Shown here in pieces: positions 16,779-26,488 of a stretch of 64,000 nt of DNA. Position 1 is the first letter of the stretch. Each line of letters opens with the position of its first letter. The position numbers and the translations under genes are program-made. Location of the stretch: contig NZ_CP036278.1 of NCBI RefSeq assembly GCF_007748035.1, positions 2,232,001-2,296,000 on the forward strand, written 5' to 3'. The DNA comes from Aeoliella mucimassa (lineage in GTDB: Bacteria; Planctomycetota; Planctomycetia; Pirellulales; Lacipirellulaceae). The notes below the pieces were generated by a model. It was given only the letters and a program-made list of their open reading frames with translations. It was not told the DNA's origin and ran no database searches.

Positions 16779-19625
16779 TTCCCAGTCTTCCATCTGCAAC
16801 TGTGGCGCGTTGAATAACGCATTTTTGTAGGGTACTTCGTCGATCTCTTCGCCACCACAACTCTTAAATATATCGAGTTTATTAGCTCCTAGCTCCCGAC
16901 CATAGTAAGCATCGATTACTGTAGGTGCAAAGCTCACAAGTTGAGCAACGCTACTTTGCACTTTGGTAGAAGATGTAGCTGACGGGAACTTATCCGGATG
17001 AGAAGAATTGTTGATAATTGGTCCAGCTGGGGAAATACTTGTCAGGTTTAGCATTGAATCAGAGAAACCGGTTGGAGTCGCCATTTCAATTCGTATGCTT
17101 TTCGCCTGACTTGCTTCCACAGTCTGTTGGACCGTGTTATCACCCAGAGTCGCTTTCAGAGTATAAGCCCCCGCCGCTGACTTAACGGCACCAGCTGTGG
17201 TGAACTCTACGAGCATCGCATAATAGCTTCCATTCGCCGTCGTCATTCCCGAGGCTACAACATTGCCTTTGCTATCGGTGATTGATATCTGCACACCAGC
17301 CAGTGGAGTACCGTTTGCATCGACAGCATCAAACTGCGTTGACCAAGCAGCATCAAAAGACATTTTTGGTTCTGGATCACCACCGTATCGAGCAACTTCT
17401 CTGGCTATGGCACCCTCGAAGTAATCCTCGGACGATGTGTCCGAGAATACAGAATCGAGAAATCGGATACGTGTGTGATTAAGTTGACTGCTGTAATCTG
17501 CAGTCATAATGAACGGATCTTCGACTGGGTTTACCACTGAAATTGTGGTTCTAGTAAACAATGTATTCGAATTAGTTGACCCTCCAACAATACCGTCGTT
17601 TGTGATCAGAGTATTGTCCTCGAACACAAGATCGTCGCTCGCTAGCCCAGTTAGTTTAACACTTGCTGCTCTGCTTTCAGATGTGATAGCGCGAAACACA
17701 TTGTCGTGTACTCGCACGGATTCCGATGTACCGCCATCGCTATTCATCCGAAACGCGTAGGCTTCCGCTTCATTGCCATAAGCGGTCACAACGTTACCGT
17801 AGACATTAACATTTGTTCCGTTCTCGATCTGAATACCGTAAGCCCCACCTAAGGGAGCGCCTTGATATTCTTGACTATTAGCCAACAGCTGAACGTGAAC
17901 AACATTCTCATAGACGCTTGTTTCGACGTCTGCTAAACCATCTGATACTAGAATGCCGCGTGCAGCATAGTCGCCGGCACCACAGTTGATAACGTTGCTA
18001 TGGATTTGACTACCATTATTGGCTCGAATAGCGAACCCGTTTGTATAGCGGGCCCGCAGTGAAATCACATTGCTGTATATGTCAGAAGGAATCTTTGATG
18101 CGGTGACGATTCCAGCATGTGGGCCGTTTTTGATAGTATTCCCGTAGATTTCTCCCTGTACCCAAGCAACCACCGCACCATGAAAACTGTCACGTGATGT
18201 AATCGTTTGCACGTTACTTGTGAGAGTGTTGTTCGCAATAGTAGTCGTGAAACTGTCCTGTCCCTTTCCTGCGATGGCAGACGAATTTGCACCATTTACC
18301 GTTATGTTAAGGTTTTGAATGGTAACACCACCAACCGTATTTAGAAACACACCATGAGCCCAGGTCGCTCCATCAGCACCTTGAACAATGGTACCATTTT
18401 GAATAACTGCGTTGGTTGCTCGCCCCCACTGCTTCACACCCGGGTAATCAGCAGGAGACCAGTCATAAGCTGACACGGCCACACCATACGCTCTCGTCTG
18501 TTGAATCTGAATGTCGTCAATATAAAACGAATCAACAGCACCAGCTTTCCCCTGCACTCCAACTTCAACAATATAAGTGTCTTCGGATCCGGTTGTGAAC
18601 GTCTTTTCCTGAAGTTGTATCCCTCTCCAGTTTGAACTACTCCAAGACACTTCCTGGACTGCTCCAGTAGTCGTGCTCGTTATCCGCACATACCCTTTTG
18701 CACCTGGATTCGTTGCATCACCCTCTCCTCCATACTCAAACATAGCCGACAAGCTATAGGTTGTATTTGCCGCCAGAGAAATGGTACCCGTAGAGGTCAC
18801 GTATTGGTTAGTCGTGCTGGTATTGAAACGAAGGGAATAATCACCGTCGTAAACCTCGTTGTGCAGCCATTCCCCTCGATATCGCTGGGCATCAGTCGCA
18901 TGCGTAAAATCCCACGCGTTACCCGAAGTGCCTGTTCCTGTTTCAAAGCTTCCATTTGGAATTTCGACAGGCGGAGCATTGTTATAGGTGACCGTGTGAC
19001 CGTTCAGGTCGAAAATCACGTCCTTGGCAACAATTACAAACGCGGTTCCATCTGTTTCGATATCGGTTTGGAGAATGTATGTGTAGCCCGCTTGGCTGAG
19101 ATAATAAGGGCCTTCACCTTGGGCATCGAGCCATGACTGATCGATGTTCACCACATTAGCAGCAGTAACATTCACCAATAAGCGATCAATGGCGACTTCA
19201 CCATTGTTCGTCGCAGAGAGTTGCAGTTCGTAAGTGCCCGCCTGATCGAATGTGACCGTGGCGTCTACCAACCCGCTATTACTAAAACTTGCGTTACCAG
19301 GACCTGAAATTAGGCTCCATTCGGTGTCGAATTCGTTAACGCGGTTTACTAACACCTCTCCAGATAGCTGTAATGCGAGACCTTGCTTCGTTGACTGATC
19401 ACTACCTGCAAAAACCATTGGTATCCAAGTCGAGTTCGTTGCCGACGGAATATCGTGTGAGGTTAATGCGGGATATCCATCATCCACTGCCCCGGAGTCA
19501 ATCGATCCAGGGGAAGTTATTGGAAATCCATCCACCGAGAACAAGTCACGTTGTTCTAAGTGTTCAAGTTGGAACTCCGTTTTCTTTGGTGAAACAGTCG
19601 ACCTGCGATTCTTCTTTTGGGCCAT
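16764..19625 (-). CDS. Surface/secreted right-handed beta-helix protein with planctomycetal LExR export motif
   Basis: A 953-residue extracellular protein. The basic N-terminus MAQKKNRRST leads to LEQRDLFS (23-30), the planctomycetal LEPRxLLS-type secretion motif. An Ig/PKD-like domain follows (FDQAGTYELQLSATNNG). Next comes a parallel beta-helix in which a carbohydrate-binding-like insert (NGSFETGTGTSG to YIDDIQIQQ) splits the first turns. Many N-x-I/V turns follow, and a CNA-B-like domain (VQISITDSKGNVVASG) lies near the end. Beta-helix proteins often bind or cleave polysaccharide. I start at 19625 because the export motif is normally close to the N-terminus; an upstream in-frame ATG at 19787 would add a hydrophobic 54-residue lead. 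Confidence 0.85.
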   Translation of the reverse strand: MAQKKNRRSTVSPKKTEFQLEHLEQRDLFSVDGFPITSPGSIDSGAVDDGYPALTSHDIPSATNSTWIPMVFAGSDQSTKQGLALQLSGEVLVNRVNEFDTEWSLISGPGNASFSNSGLVDATVTFDQAGTYELQLSATNNGEVAIDRLLVNVTAANVVNIDQSWLDAQGEGPYYLSQAGYTYILQTDIETDGTAFVIVAKDVIFDLNGHTVTYNNAPPVEIPNGSFETGTGTSGNAWDFTHATDAQRYRGEWLHNEVYDGDYSLRFNTSTTNQYVTSTGTISLAANTTYSLSAMFEYGGEGDATNPGAKGYVRITSTTTGAVQEVSWSSSNWRGIQLQEKTFTTGSEDTYIVEVGVQGKAGAVDSFYIDDIQIQQTRAYGVAVSAYDWSPADYPGVKQWGRATNAVIQNGTIVQGADGATWAHGVFLNTVGGVTIQNLNITVNGANSSAIAGKGQDSFTTTIANNTLTSNVQTITSRDSFHGAVVAWVQGEIYGNTIKNGPHAGIVTASKIPSDIYSNVISLRARYTNGFAIRANNGSQIHSNVINCGAGDYAARGILVSDGLADVETSVYENVVHVQLLANSQEYQGAPLGGAYGIQIENGTNVNVYGNVVTAYGNEAEAYAFRMNSDGGTSESVRVHDNVFRAITSESRAASVKLTGLASDDLVFEDNTLITNDGIVGGSTNSNTLFTRTTISVVNPVEDPFIMTADYSSQLNHTRIRFLDSVFSDTSSEDYFEGAIAREVARYGGDPEPKMSFDAAWSTQFDAVDANGTPLAGVQISITDSKGNVVASGMTTANGSYYAMLVEFTTAGAVKSAAGAYTLKATLGDNTVQQTVEASQAKSIRIEMATPTGFSDSMLNLTSISPAGPIINNSSHPDKFPSATSSTKVQSSVAQLVSFAPTVIDAYYGRELGANKLDIFKSCGGEEIDEVPYKNALFNAPQLQMEDWECQWF

Positions 19626-20248
19626 GATCTTACGGATATCGTCAAGAGTTGGAGACGAGAGGCAGACTGCGTGAGTACAGGAGGTGCTGGGTTCAAAATG
19701 GAAGGGCAAACAGTCGGAAGAGGATGGAGTATTTAGCAATTGGCTGCTAGCGAGAACAAGAATGACGCACCAATGGAAACGTAGCATTTTTTTAATCTCG
19801 GAGCCTTACTTCGCGAACCACCCGAAGCCCTCAGCCTGCGCAGTCACTATAACCGGTAAACTAGCATAATTTCCCTCAGTGGCAATGCCACCTTGTAAGT
19901 CTTACTGAGTACAAAGTTTGACAATGTCCCCAGAACCAGTAGAAGTGTCTCTCTTCCCCCAAACACATGAAATACAGGACGAGGTAAACAGTGTCGCGCG
20001 ATGCCGAATGCTTACCTACCACATGCTTATTTGCTTGGTTTGTGAATTGATCGTGAATTTCCTTGCTCACAACTTCAACGATGTGTCTCCATGTGAGCTC
20101 CAAAGGAATTCATGCTACTGAAACTCTTTCAAGCATATCAACTGACACTCTCAGTCCAGAACACACGAATTGCACACAATGGCTCTTATTGAATCTAGGT
20201 ACTTGGCAGCTACGAGTACTCTGCTTGTATGATCTCTTTGGGGAAACC
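19626..20248. other. Divergent intergenic region, 623 bases
   Basis: This separates the beta-helix gene (minus) from the UDP-sugar dehydrogenase gene (plus) and must hold promoters for both. I see no convincing sigma-70 pair; a TTGACA at 19917 lacks a matching -10 box. A compact symmetric element occupies 19875-19909: CTCA, then GTGGCAATGCCAC, then CTT, then GTAAGTCTTAC, then TGAG. If 19787 is the true start of the beta-helix gene, the region shortens to 461 bases. No other coding sequence is supported. Confidence 0.5.
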
Positions 20249-21565
20249 ATGAACACCTTAGCGAAGAAGATAGAAAACCAATCGGCACTCGTCGGAATAG
20301 TTGGACTAGGCTACGTTGGACTGCCTCTGGCACATGCCTTTATCGAGGCAGGTTATCGGGTCATGGGGTTTGACTTAGATACATACAAGATTAAGCAACT
20401 ACGCGATGGCAAATGCTACATTGGGCACCTCTCGTCAGAGTGGATCAACGAGTGTGTTCAATCCGAGAAGTTCACTCCTACGGACAACATGGATCAACTA
20501 TGCGAGCCAGATGCAATACTCATCTGCGTGCCAACTCCGCTTTCAGAAAGCCGTGATCCCGACCTGTCTTACGTAGAATCGACCACCAGAGAGATTGCAA
20601 GTCGACTTCGCTCTCAACAACTTGTGGTACTGGAAAGCACCACTTATCCAGGCACAACACGAGATGTAATGTTGCCGATCCTCGAACAGTCAGGGCTCAA
20701 GGCAGGAGAAGACTTCTTTTTAGCCTACAGCCCTGAACGCGAAGATCCCGGCAACCCAGACTTTAGCGCCAGTCGGATCCCCAAGGTGGTTGGAGGTTAC
20801 GACCCTGCGAGTCTCGAATTTGCCGTAAAACTATATGGGCACGCTGTTTCCGAAGTCGTACCTGTCTCTAGCTGTGAGATTGCTGAAGCATGCAAGATTG
20901 TTGAAAACACCTATCGTGCAGTCAATATTGCGATGGTAAATGAACTTAAACGCATCTTTGATCGATTGGACATTGACGTTTGGGATGTTATCAATGCAGC
21001 AAAGACCAAACCATTTGGGTTCCAAGCATTTTATCCAGGACCAGGTTTGGGAGGACACTGCATTCCCATTGATCCTTTCTATCTAAGCTGGGTCGCACGA
21101 AAACATGATCTACCAACACGGTTCATTGAGCTTGCTGGAGAGATCAACACCAGCATGCCTGAATATGTCATCGACAAAACAATTGCAGCGTTGAACGATT
21201 ATCGCAAGCCAGTCAAAGGCAGTAAGATTTGTATTCTTGGAATAGCCTATAAACGGGATGTCGATGACCCACGTGAAAGCCCCGCATTTGAGTTACTCGA
21301 ACTACTCGCCGAAAGAGGTGCCGATCTAAGCTACCACGACCCGCACGTACCTACGCTACCTAGAATGCGAAACTACGATGTTCCCGATATGAGTAGCAGT
21401 AGTCTCACTGATGGCTTCCTGGCTCAGCAAGACTGTGTGATCATTGTCACTGATCACAGTTCTGTTGATTATGAGCATTTAGTGAAACACACAGATCTCA
21501 TTGTCGACACTCGCAATGCCTTGGCAGGCGTCGAGGTGGCCGGAGCCAGAATTGTCAAAGCGTAA
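20249..21565 (+). CDS. Nucleotide-sugar dehydrogenase (UDP-GlcNAc/UDP-glucose 6-dehydrogenase family)
   Basis: A 438-residue NAD-dependent dehydrogenase that oxidises the C6 hydroxyl of a UDP-sugar to a uronic acid. The Rossmann loop GIVGLGYVGLPLA is near residue 18. The family motif with the catalytic Cys is GPGLGGHCIPIDPFYLSW, and the C-terminal domain carries ILGIAYKRDVDDPRESPA. The spelling of the Cys motif favours the WbpA/WecC-like UDP-N-acetyl sugar branch. The ATG at 20249 follows GGGGAAA; upstream in-frame codons back to 20063 give unlikely sequence. Paired with the epimerase gene 53 bases downstream. Confidence 0.9.
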   Translation: MNTLAKKIENQSALVGIVGLGYVGLPLAHAFIEAGYRVMGFDLDTYKIKQLRDGKCYIGHLSSEWINECVQSEKFTPTDNMDQLCEPDAILICVPTPLSESRDPDLSYVESTTREIASRLRSQQLVVLESTTYPGTTRDVMLPILEQSGLKAGEDFFLAYSPEREDPGNPDFSASRIPKVVGGYDPASLEFAVKLYGHAVSEVVPVSSCEIAEACKIVENTYRAVNIAMVNELKRIFDRLDIDVWDVINAAKTKPFGFQAFYPGPGLGGHCIPIDPFYLSWVARKHDLPTRFIELAGEINTSMPEYVIDKTIAALNDYRKPVKGSKICILGIAYKRDVDDPRESPAFELLELLAERGADLSYHDPHVPTLPRMRNYDVPDMSSSSLTDGFLAQQDCVIIVTDHSSVDYEHLVKHTDLIVDTRNALAGVEVAGARIVKA

Positions 21566-21618
21566 GCTCATTGAATCAACATTTGGATGATCCCAATAAC
21601 TTGAGATAGTACATTACG

Positions 21619-22557
21619 ATGACTAAATACCTCGTTACCGGTGGAGCCGGATTTATTGGCTCTCACATCACATCAGCGTTGGTATCACAAGGCAACGCTG
21701 TTACCGTGTTCGATGACTTCAGTACGGGTAAGATTCAAAACCTCGAACATATGGAAGGCAAAATTGAAGTCGCCCGCGGATCGTTGCTCGATAAACCCCT
21801 TCTTCGAAACGCGATGCAAGGTGCGGATGTAGTCTACCATCAGGCCGCATTGGCTTCGGTGCCTCGCAGTGTCGCGAATCCATCAGCGACTCATGAAGCC
21901 TGTGCAACAGGCACTCTCTATGTGCTTGAGGTGGCCAAGGAACTAGGAATTCGTCGAGTAATCTATGCCGGCTCAAGCAGCGCGTACGGCAATCAGCCCT
22001 TTGCGTCAAAACGCGAATCGGATCTACCATCTCCTCTCTCGCCTTACGCGGTAGCCAAGTTATGTGGCGAATACTATCTTCGGGCTTTTACCAACACATA
22101 TGGGCTCGAAACAGTCGGCATTCGGTACTTCAATGTGTTTGGTCCCCGCCAGGATCCCGATAGTGAGTACTCGGCGGTCATTCCCAAATTCGTTACCGCG
22201 ATGTTACGGGGTAAGGCACCTACGATCTATGGAGATGGTTTGCAATCACGAGATTTCACCTACATTGACAATGTCGTGAAGGCCAATTTAGCTGCCGCTT
22301 CGGCCAAAGACGCTAGCGGCAAGGTGATGAACGTAGCATGCGGACAACAAGCCACGCTACTTGATCTAGTTGATGTCATAAACAAAGTTCTTGGGACGAC
22401 GATCGAACCGACCTTTGCTGAAGCTCGAGCCGGCGATGTTCGAGAGAGCCTAGCCGATATTACTCTCGCTCGTTCCATCCTCGGCTATGAACCAGTGGTT
22501 ACGTTTGAAGAAGGGCTCCGTCGGTCGATCGAGTATTATCGAACTCTTATTGCCTAG
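21619..22557 (+). CDS. NAD-dependent UDP-sugar epimerase (WbpP/GalE-like)
   Basis: An extended short-chain dehydrogenase of 312 residues. The N-terminal NAD loop is TGGAGFIGSH, the SSSAYG segment carries the catalytic Ser, and SPYAVAK supplies the Tyr-x3-Lys pair. FNVFGPRQDP and the GDGLQSRDFTYIDNVV block are typical of UDP-glucose or UDP-N-acetylglucosamine 4-epimerases. With the dehydrogenase just upstream it would make UDP-galacturonate-type or N-acetyl-uronate precursors for the polysaccharide encoded to the left. Substrate cannot be fixed from sequence alone. Confidence 0.9.
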   Translation: MTKYLVTGGAGFIGSHITSALVSQGNAVTVFDDFSTGKIQNLEHMEGKIEVARGSLLDKPLLRNAMQGADVVYHQAALASVPRSVANPSATHEACATGTLYVLEVAKELGIRRVIYAGSSSAYGNQPFASKRESDLPSPLSPYAVAKLCGEYYLRAFTNTYGLETVGIRYFNVFGPRQDPDSEYSAVIPKFVTAMLRGKAPTIYGDGLQSRDFTYIDNVVKANLAAASAKDASGKVMNVACGQQATLLDLVDVINKVLGTTIEPTFAEARAGDVRESLADITLARSILGYEPVVTFEEGLRRSIEYYRTLIA

Positions 22558-23035
22558 CCATCCTGCGATTATCTCACCATACACTACGCGGGCCTAGACT
22601 GAAGAGACACGCTGAACCTAGCTAAGGCATCATCAGGCTGAGCGATTATTTGGCTTTTCTACTTGAGCCGATCTGGGGTGCGTCAGCTACTGCTTCCAAA
22701 GTCTCTTGGAATCGCTGCTAGCCTGAGTGGAGTGACCTGCCCCCCTAGTACACTCTACTCGGGCTAACACTTCTTGATTCTATCTTCCACATCCTGCCTC
22801 ATCGACATATCATGTCCCCGGGGATTGTGCAATTCACTTTGGTGATGCAAGAGCAACCTGAAGCTTGCTGAAATGGGTTGATTTCCGTCCGCTGCTGTGT
22901 GTACCGAGATTCCGGTTCTCTTGCGAGGATGGAAGCTTGGTTCTGATCTCCAGCGAATCATTCGCGGGAGCACCATACGATGCTGTCATCAGACATGAGC
23001 GCGTTGCAATGTAGTGCAACGATGAAAGCCTAACG
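22558..23035. other. Convergent intergenic region, 478 bases
   Basis: Lies between the ends of the epimerase (plus) and PEP-CTERM (minus) genes. I see no supported gene and no clear intrinsic terminator with a T run. A TGACCTGCCCCCC stretch at 22733-22745 recalls the ends of some insertion sequences but has no visible partner. The rest is featureless to me. Confidence 0.5.
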
Positions 23036-26000
23036 TCACTTTGCAGTGCGTCTTCTAGCGAAAACGGCAACACAGCCTAGGCACATGACTACTGAAAGGT
23101 AAGTTGGTGGTTCAGGGACACTGACGACTGTCAAACTAACCGAACTTGCTAGGTAGCCAATGCTCAATGTTGAGGCACCATAGTGCACAAGATCGCTGGA
23201 GTTCGCGAAACGCCCATTTAGGCTTGCTGTAGTCGAAAGTACTGTAAACGAATCTCCTACCCGAAGTTGTTGCTGATCTAGCAGGTTGACACTCAACTTA
23301 CCACCAAGTGTCACGTCTCCATATACTCTCAATTCATCCGACATCAGCACATCTAGAACGTCAATCACAAGGTTAGAACTCGGCGTCAACTCAAGGTTGC
23401 CCCATACAGTCAACTCTCCGACTCCAGTGCCTGGCTCAATCACACCGGCATTCACCAGCGAAGCGTCTGGAAGACGCATTGCACCGGTTCCCGTAATGAC
23501 ACCTTCGGGTAGATTCTCAAATCCGGTGCCTTCAAAGACGACTCCCCCAGCAAACCGCCCAGACAACCCGACTTCAATCAGCCCATGATTGGACCAATTG
23601 TCGATATCGATCACTATTGCTCCGAAATTTGCTGCACGCAAAAGGCCATAGTTTTGAAAATCACCTCGTATACGAATGGACTGATTTCGAGTCTCGGCGG
23701 AGAGAGTGCCATAGTTATCTCCGTTCACAACTTGTCCGCCCCCCGAGACACTTGTACGAATGAGGATATCACGGCCAATTTCAACAGCGTTGATGTAGGT
23801 AGTGTCCTCGGAGCCATTGAGGATAATCGTACCAGTTCCTTTTAGACGAGCTTCTGACTGAAAACCTAGCGAGGTCTCTTCCGCCATGACGATTTCGCCT
23901 TTGTCCATGGTCAATCCGTCGTAAACGACAAGCCTCCCTGAACCTGCTGTTCGAGAAAGTGAGAGTTGTCCAGCGAGTGTGACGTCGAGTAGCCGGCCTT
24001 CCATGGCGATCGCTTGACCTTCTAAAGTCTCAATACGCCCACCATGAATCCCCCCAAGAAACCGCCAACTTGAATGCGATGAATCAATGGCGATCGTCTG
24101 ACCTTCGTTCTGTACCTCTCCTCTAACGCTGACTACTCCCCCCATATTCTGAACGTCACCTATATCTGCAAACGAATACACCCCTTGCAGATCGAGATTG
24201 CCACCTACAGCGTGAATGTGTCCGAAGTTTACCCACGAGTCGCCAGAACTGCCTATGTCGGTATTCATACTATCCTCAAGCAGAATCGTCCCGTAGTTTT
24301 CTTTAAACTCGATGTCCACACTAAGTCCGGATTCTGGAGCACGAATGGTGATACCTGCACCAATTACTAATTCGTTACCTCGGATTCTCACACTCCCACT
24401 AGTATTCTCTCTTGGAACTAAGAGCACTTCGCCTTGCCCGCCCAAAAGTTGAGTATCGCCCTGAAACTGCAATGTAGATCCTTCTGGAACAGTTACGGTC
24501 ACGTCTTCCAGAACCAGACCATCCCTTACGAGGCTGCCGCCAGTGTAGTCGGTTGCGAGAGTCATGTTCTCGAAGCCAATCGGCGGAAGGGAAGCTTGAC
24601 CACTCGAATAAACACGCCCTCCTCGTAGCCGCCCTCCGCTTGAGCTGAACTCATCCCCAAAAGCAAGTGATTCGAGATCAAGGTCATCACCTTCAAGATC
24701 GAGAGTTCCTGCCAATACTACGTTGCTGCCCTCGTCGATTACCATGGTTCCCAAACCGTTAACCGTGAATACGCCATTCAATCGCAGAGTACTGCCATCT
24801 GCCAAATGTATAGTTCCCTCGTTGTGCCACGTGCTATCTCTCCGGAATGAACTGGATGCGTTTGGCTCACCTATCCAGAGAGTTCCAGCAACGTCGATCG
24901 TTCCGCGTTGAACAAACTCATCAACGTTTATGTAGACTTCGGCTCCCGCAGCAATATCCATGGAGGCTTCACTGATGATGCTGGCATGTAATGCGCTATG
25001 GGGATTGAACTCCACCTCTCCACCATCAAAGTCAAAGTGAATTCCTTGCTCGATGAACAGTTCGTTTGAAACACTCACGTCGTTGAGCTTCCCTGCTACG
25101 AAATGCAGTGTTCCTTCCCCCTTAAGCGACTGCCCGCTACCCGTAAAATCTCTGAAACGAAGCTTAGCGTCAGAAATCCCAACATCACCGCTGGACATAC
25201 GAATCGTCGCATCATCGAGTGTCAAGTCATTCTGAATGTCAATTACACGGTAACCATCTATTTCAAGATCTGTCCCTAGGGTGACATCGGTGAGATGGGA
25301 GGTAAATGGAACGATAAACTTCGCATCATCGACCGATTCAAGCCGCCCCCCAACAATATTGCCACTCCATTCAATATCTCCTGTCGATGCGTCGGCTGTG
25401 AGTACGTCGCCGGTGTTGTCTAGAGTTCCTCCAATATACATCTTGGCACCGTTCAATCGCAAATCGCCCAGCCCCGCAGTCGTCACCTCTCCCAATACCT
25501 GGAACTCAGCCCCAGGCGCCAATTGAATGGTTCCGTAGTTAGTCCACTTACCACCAATCTTCAGAAGCGTATTCTGTTCCGCAACGATTGTTCCGTGATT
25601 CTCGAAAACATAAGGGGAATCTGGGTCCTGGAGAACTCCAAGGTTGTCGTTCTCCTCAACGATAATCGTGCCATAGTTGTAGACTTCAGGAAGCACTGTC
25701 GCGTGCCTGATGTCAAATGATTCGATGCTCCCTCCTCCACTGGAAGTGCGTATGGTGGTCTCTGGACTGATGGACACTTTAGTATCATCCTCAATCGCAA
25801 TCCGGCCACCTAACAGTATTTCTCCCTCTCCATCAATAGTTTGATCGCCATCTAAGCTCATCAAGGAACCGCTCATCAGTTCAAGATGATTTCCTGCATC
25901 GATGGTTAGTCCTTCTCGAACAATGAGCGCGGTCGACTTAAAGAAAGAAAACGCGGGGACCTCAATGTTCGTCTCAAGACGTACGTCTTCAAAAATAGCG

Positions 26001-26488
26001 AGCGAATTAAATTGTCCTTCGGAAATCACGAAATCACCACTACCACGGAGTGTTGCCCCAGCAATAACAGAAGGCACAAAAAAGGTACTTGCATCATCTA
26101 CCGTCAACAATACACGCCCCTCGACAACCTCAATCAGCGATGTCTCTAGCCGTCCTCCTTGCAGTGCTAGCGTGGCGTCGCTCGAATTGACGACGATAGA
26201 ATCGACTGTAATAGGCTCGTCCATAACAACAGTGTACGCATTGCCCGATGCATCGATTACCACCGAGTATGCATCACTGGGTGAAGGACTTCCATTATTG
26301 GGATAGTCAGGATCGGTCGACCAATTTGAAGCTGTGGACCAGTCCCCATCGATAGGATCCGCCCACTTTGTCAACAGTCCTGCTGTCCAGCCAACCGATG
26401 GCCACGATATGGACACAAGTAGTATGCAGCAGCAGCAGAGAACAACAGGCCATTCACGAAGCCCATTCAAACAAAACTTTTTCCACAT
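23036..26488 (-). CDS. Large PEP-CTERM surface protein with autotransporter-like beta repeats
   Basis: Extracellular protein of 1150 residues. A long signal region has a Cys-rich hydrophobic core (VVLCCCCILLVSI). A typical N-terminal block DGDWSTASNWSTD begins many degenerate beta-strand repeats (patterns such as NEGTIHLADGSTLRLNG and NYGTI). A region ending in FTVLSTTASLNGRF follows. The C-terminus is a canonical exosortase sorting signal: VPEPPTYL, a hydrophobic helix and the basic tail ARRRTAK. The exosortase linked to this locus would cleave it and anchor it in or release it at the envelope. ATG 26488 is preceded by GGGGGA, which makes it better than an in-frame ATG at 26515. Confidence 0.9.
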   Translation of the reverse strand: MWKKFCLNGLREWPVVLCCCCILLVSISWPSVGWTAGLLTKWADPIDGDWSTASNWSTDPDYPNNGSPSPSDAYSVVIDASGNAYTVVMDEPITVDSIVVNSSDATLALQGGRLETSLIEVVEGRVLLTVDDASTFFVPSVIAGATLRGSGDFVISEGQFNSLAIFEDVRLETNIEVPAFSFFKSTALIVREGLTIDAGNHLELMSGSLMSLDGDQTIDGEGEILLGGRIAIEDDTKVSISPETTIRTSSGGGSIESFDIRHATVLPEVYNYGTIIVEENDNLGVLQDPDSPYVFENHGTIVAEQNTLLKIGGKWTNYGTIQLAPGAEFQVLGEVTTAGLGDLRLNGAKMYIGGTLDNTGDVLTADASTGDIEWSGNIVGGRLESVDDAKFIVPFTSHLTDVTLGTDLEIDGYRVIDIQNDLTLDDATIRMSSGDVGISDAKLRFRDFTGSGQSLKGEGTLHFVAGKLNDVSVSNELFIEQGIHFDFDGGEVEFNPHSALHASIISEASMDIAAGAEVYINVDEFVQRGTIDVAGTLWIGEPNASSSFRRDSTWHNEGTIHLADGSTLRLNGVFTVNGLGTMVIDEGSNVVLAGTLDLEGDDLDLESLAFGDEFSSSGGRLRGGRVYSSGQASLPPIGFENMTLATDYTGGSLVRDGLVLEDVTVTVPEGSTLQFQGDTQLLGGQGEVLLVPRENTSGSVRIRGNELVIGAGITIRAPESGLSVDIEFKENYGTILLEDSMNTDIGSSGDSWVNFGHIHAVGGNLDLQGVYSFADIGDVQNMGGVVSVRGEVQNEGQTIAIDSSHSSWRFLGGIHGGRIETLEGQAIAMEGRLLDVTLAGQLSLSRTAGSGRLVVYDGLTMDKGEIVMAEETSLGFQSEARLKGTGTIILNGSEDTTYINAVEIGRDILIRTSVSGGGQVVNGDNYGTLSAETRNQSIRIRGDFQNYGLLRAANFGAIVIDIDNWSNHGLIEVGLSGRFAGGVVFEGTGFENLPEGVITGTGAMRLPDASLVNAGVIEPGTGVGELTVWGNLELTPSSNLVIDVLDVLMSDELRVYGDVTLGGKLSVNLLDQQQLRVGDSFTVLSTTASLNGRFANSSDLVHYGASTLSIGYLASSVSLTVVSVPEPPTYLSVVMCLGCVAVFARRRTAK

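Noticed and set aside
19917-19922. TTGACA as a -35 box for the UDP-sugar dehydrogenase gene
   Set aside because: No -10-like sequence at 16-18 bases, and it lies more than 300 bases before the start codon.
22733-22746. TGACCTGCCCCCC resembling an insertion-sequence end
   Set aside because: No inverted partner, no transposase fragment and no target duplication could be seen.
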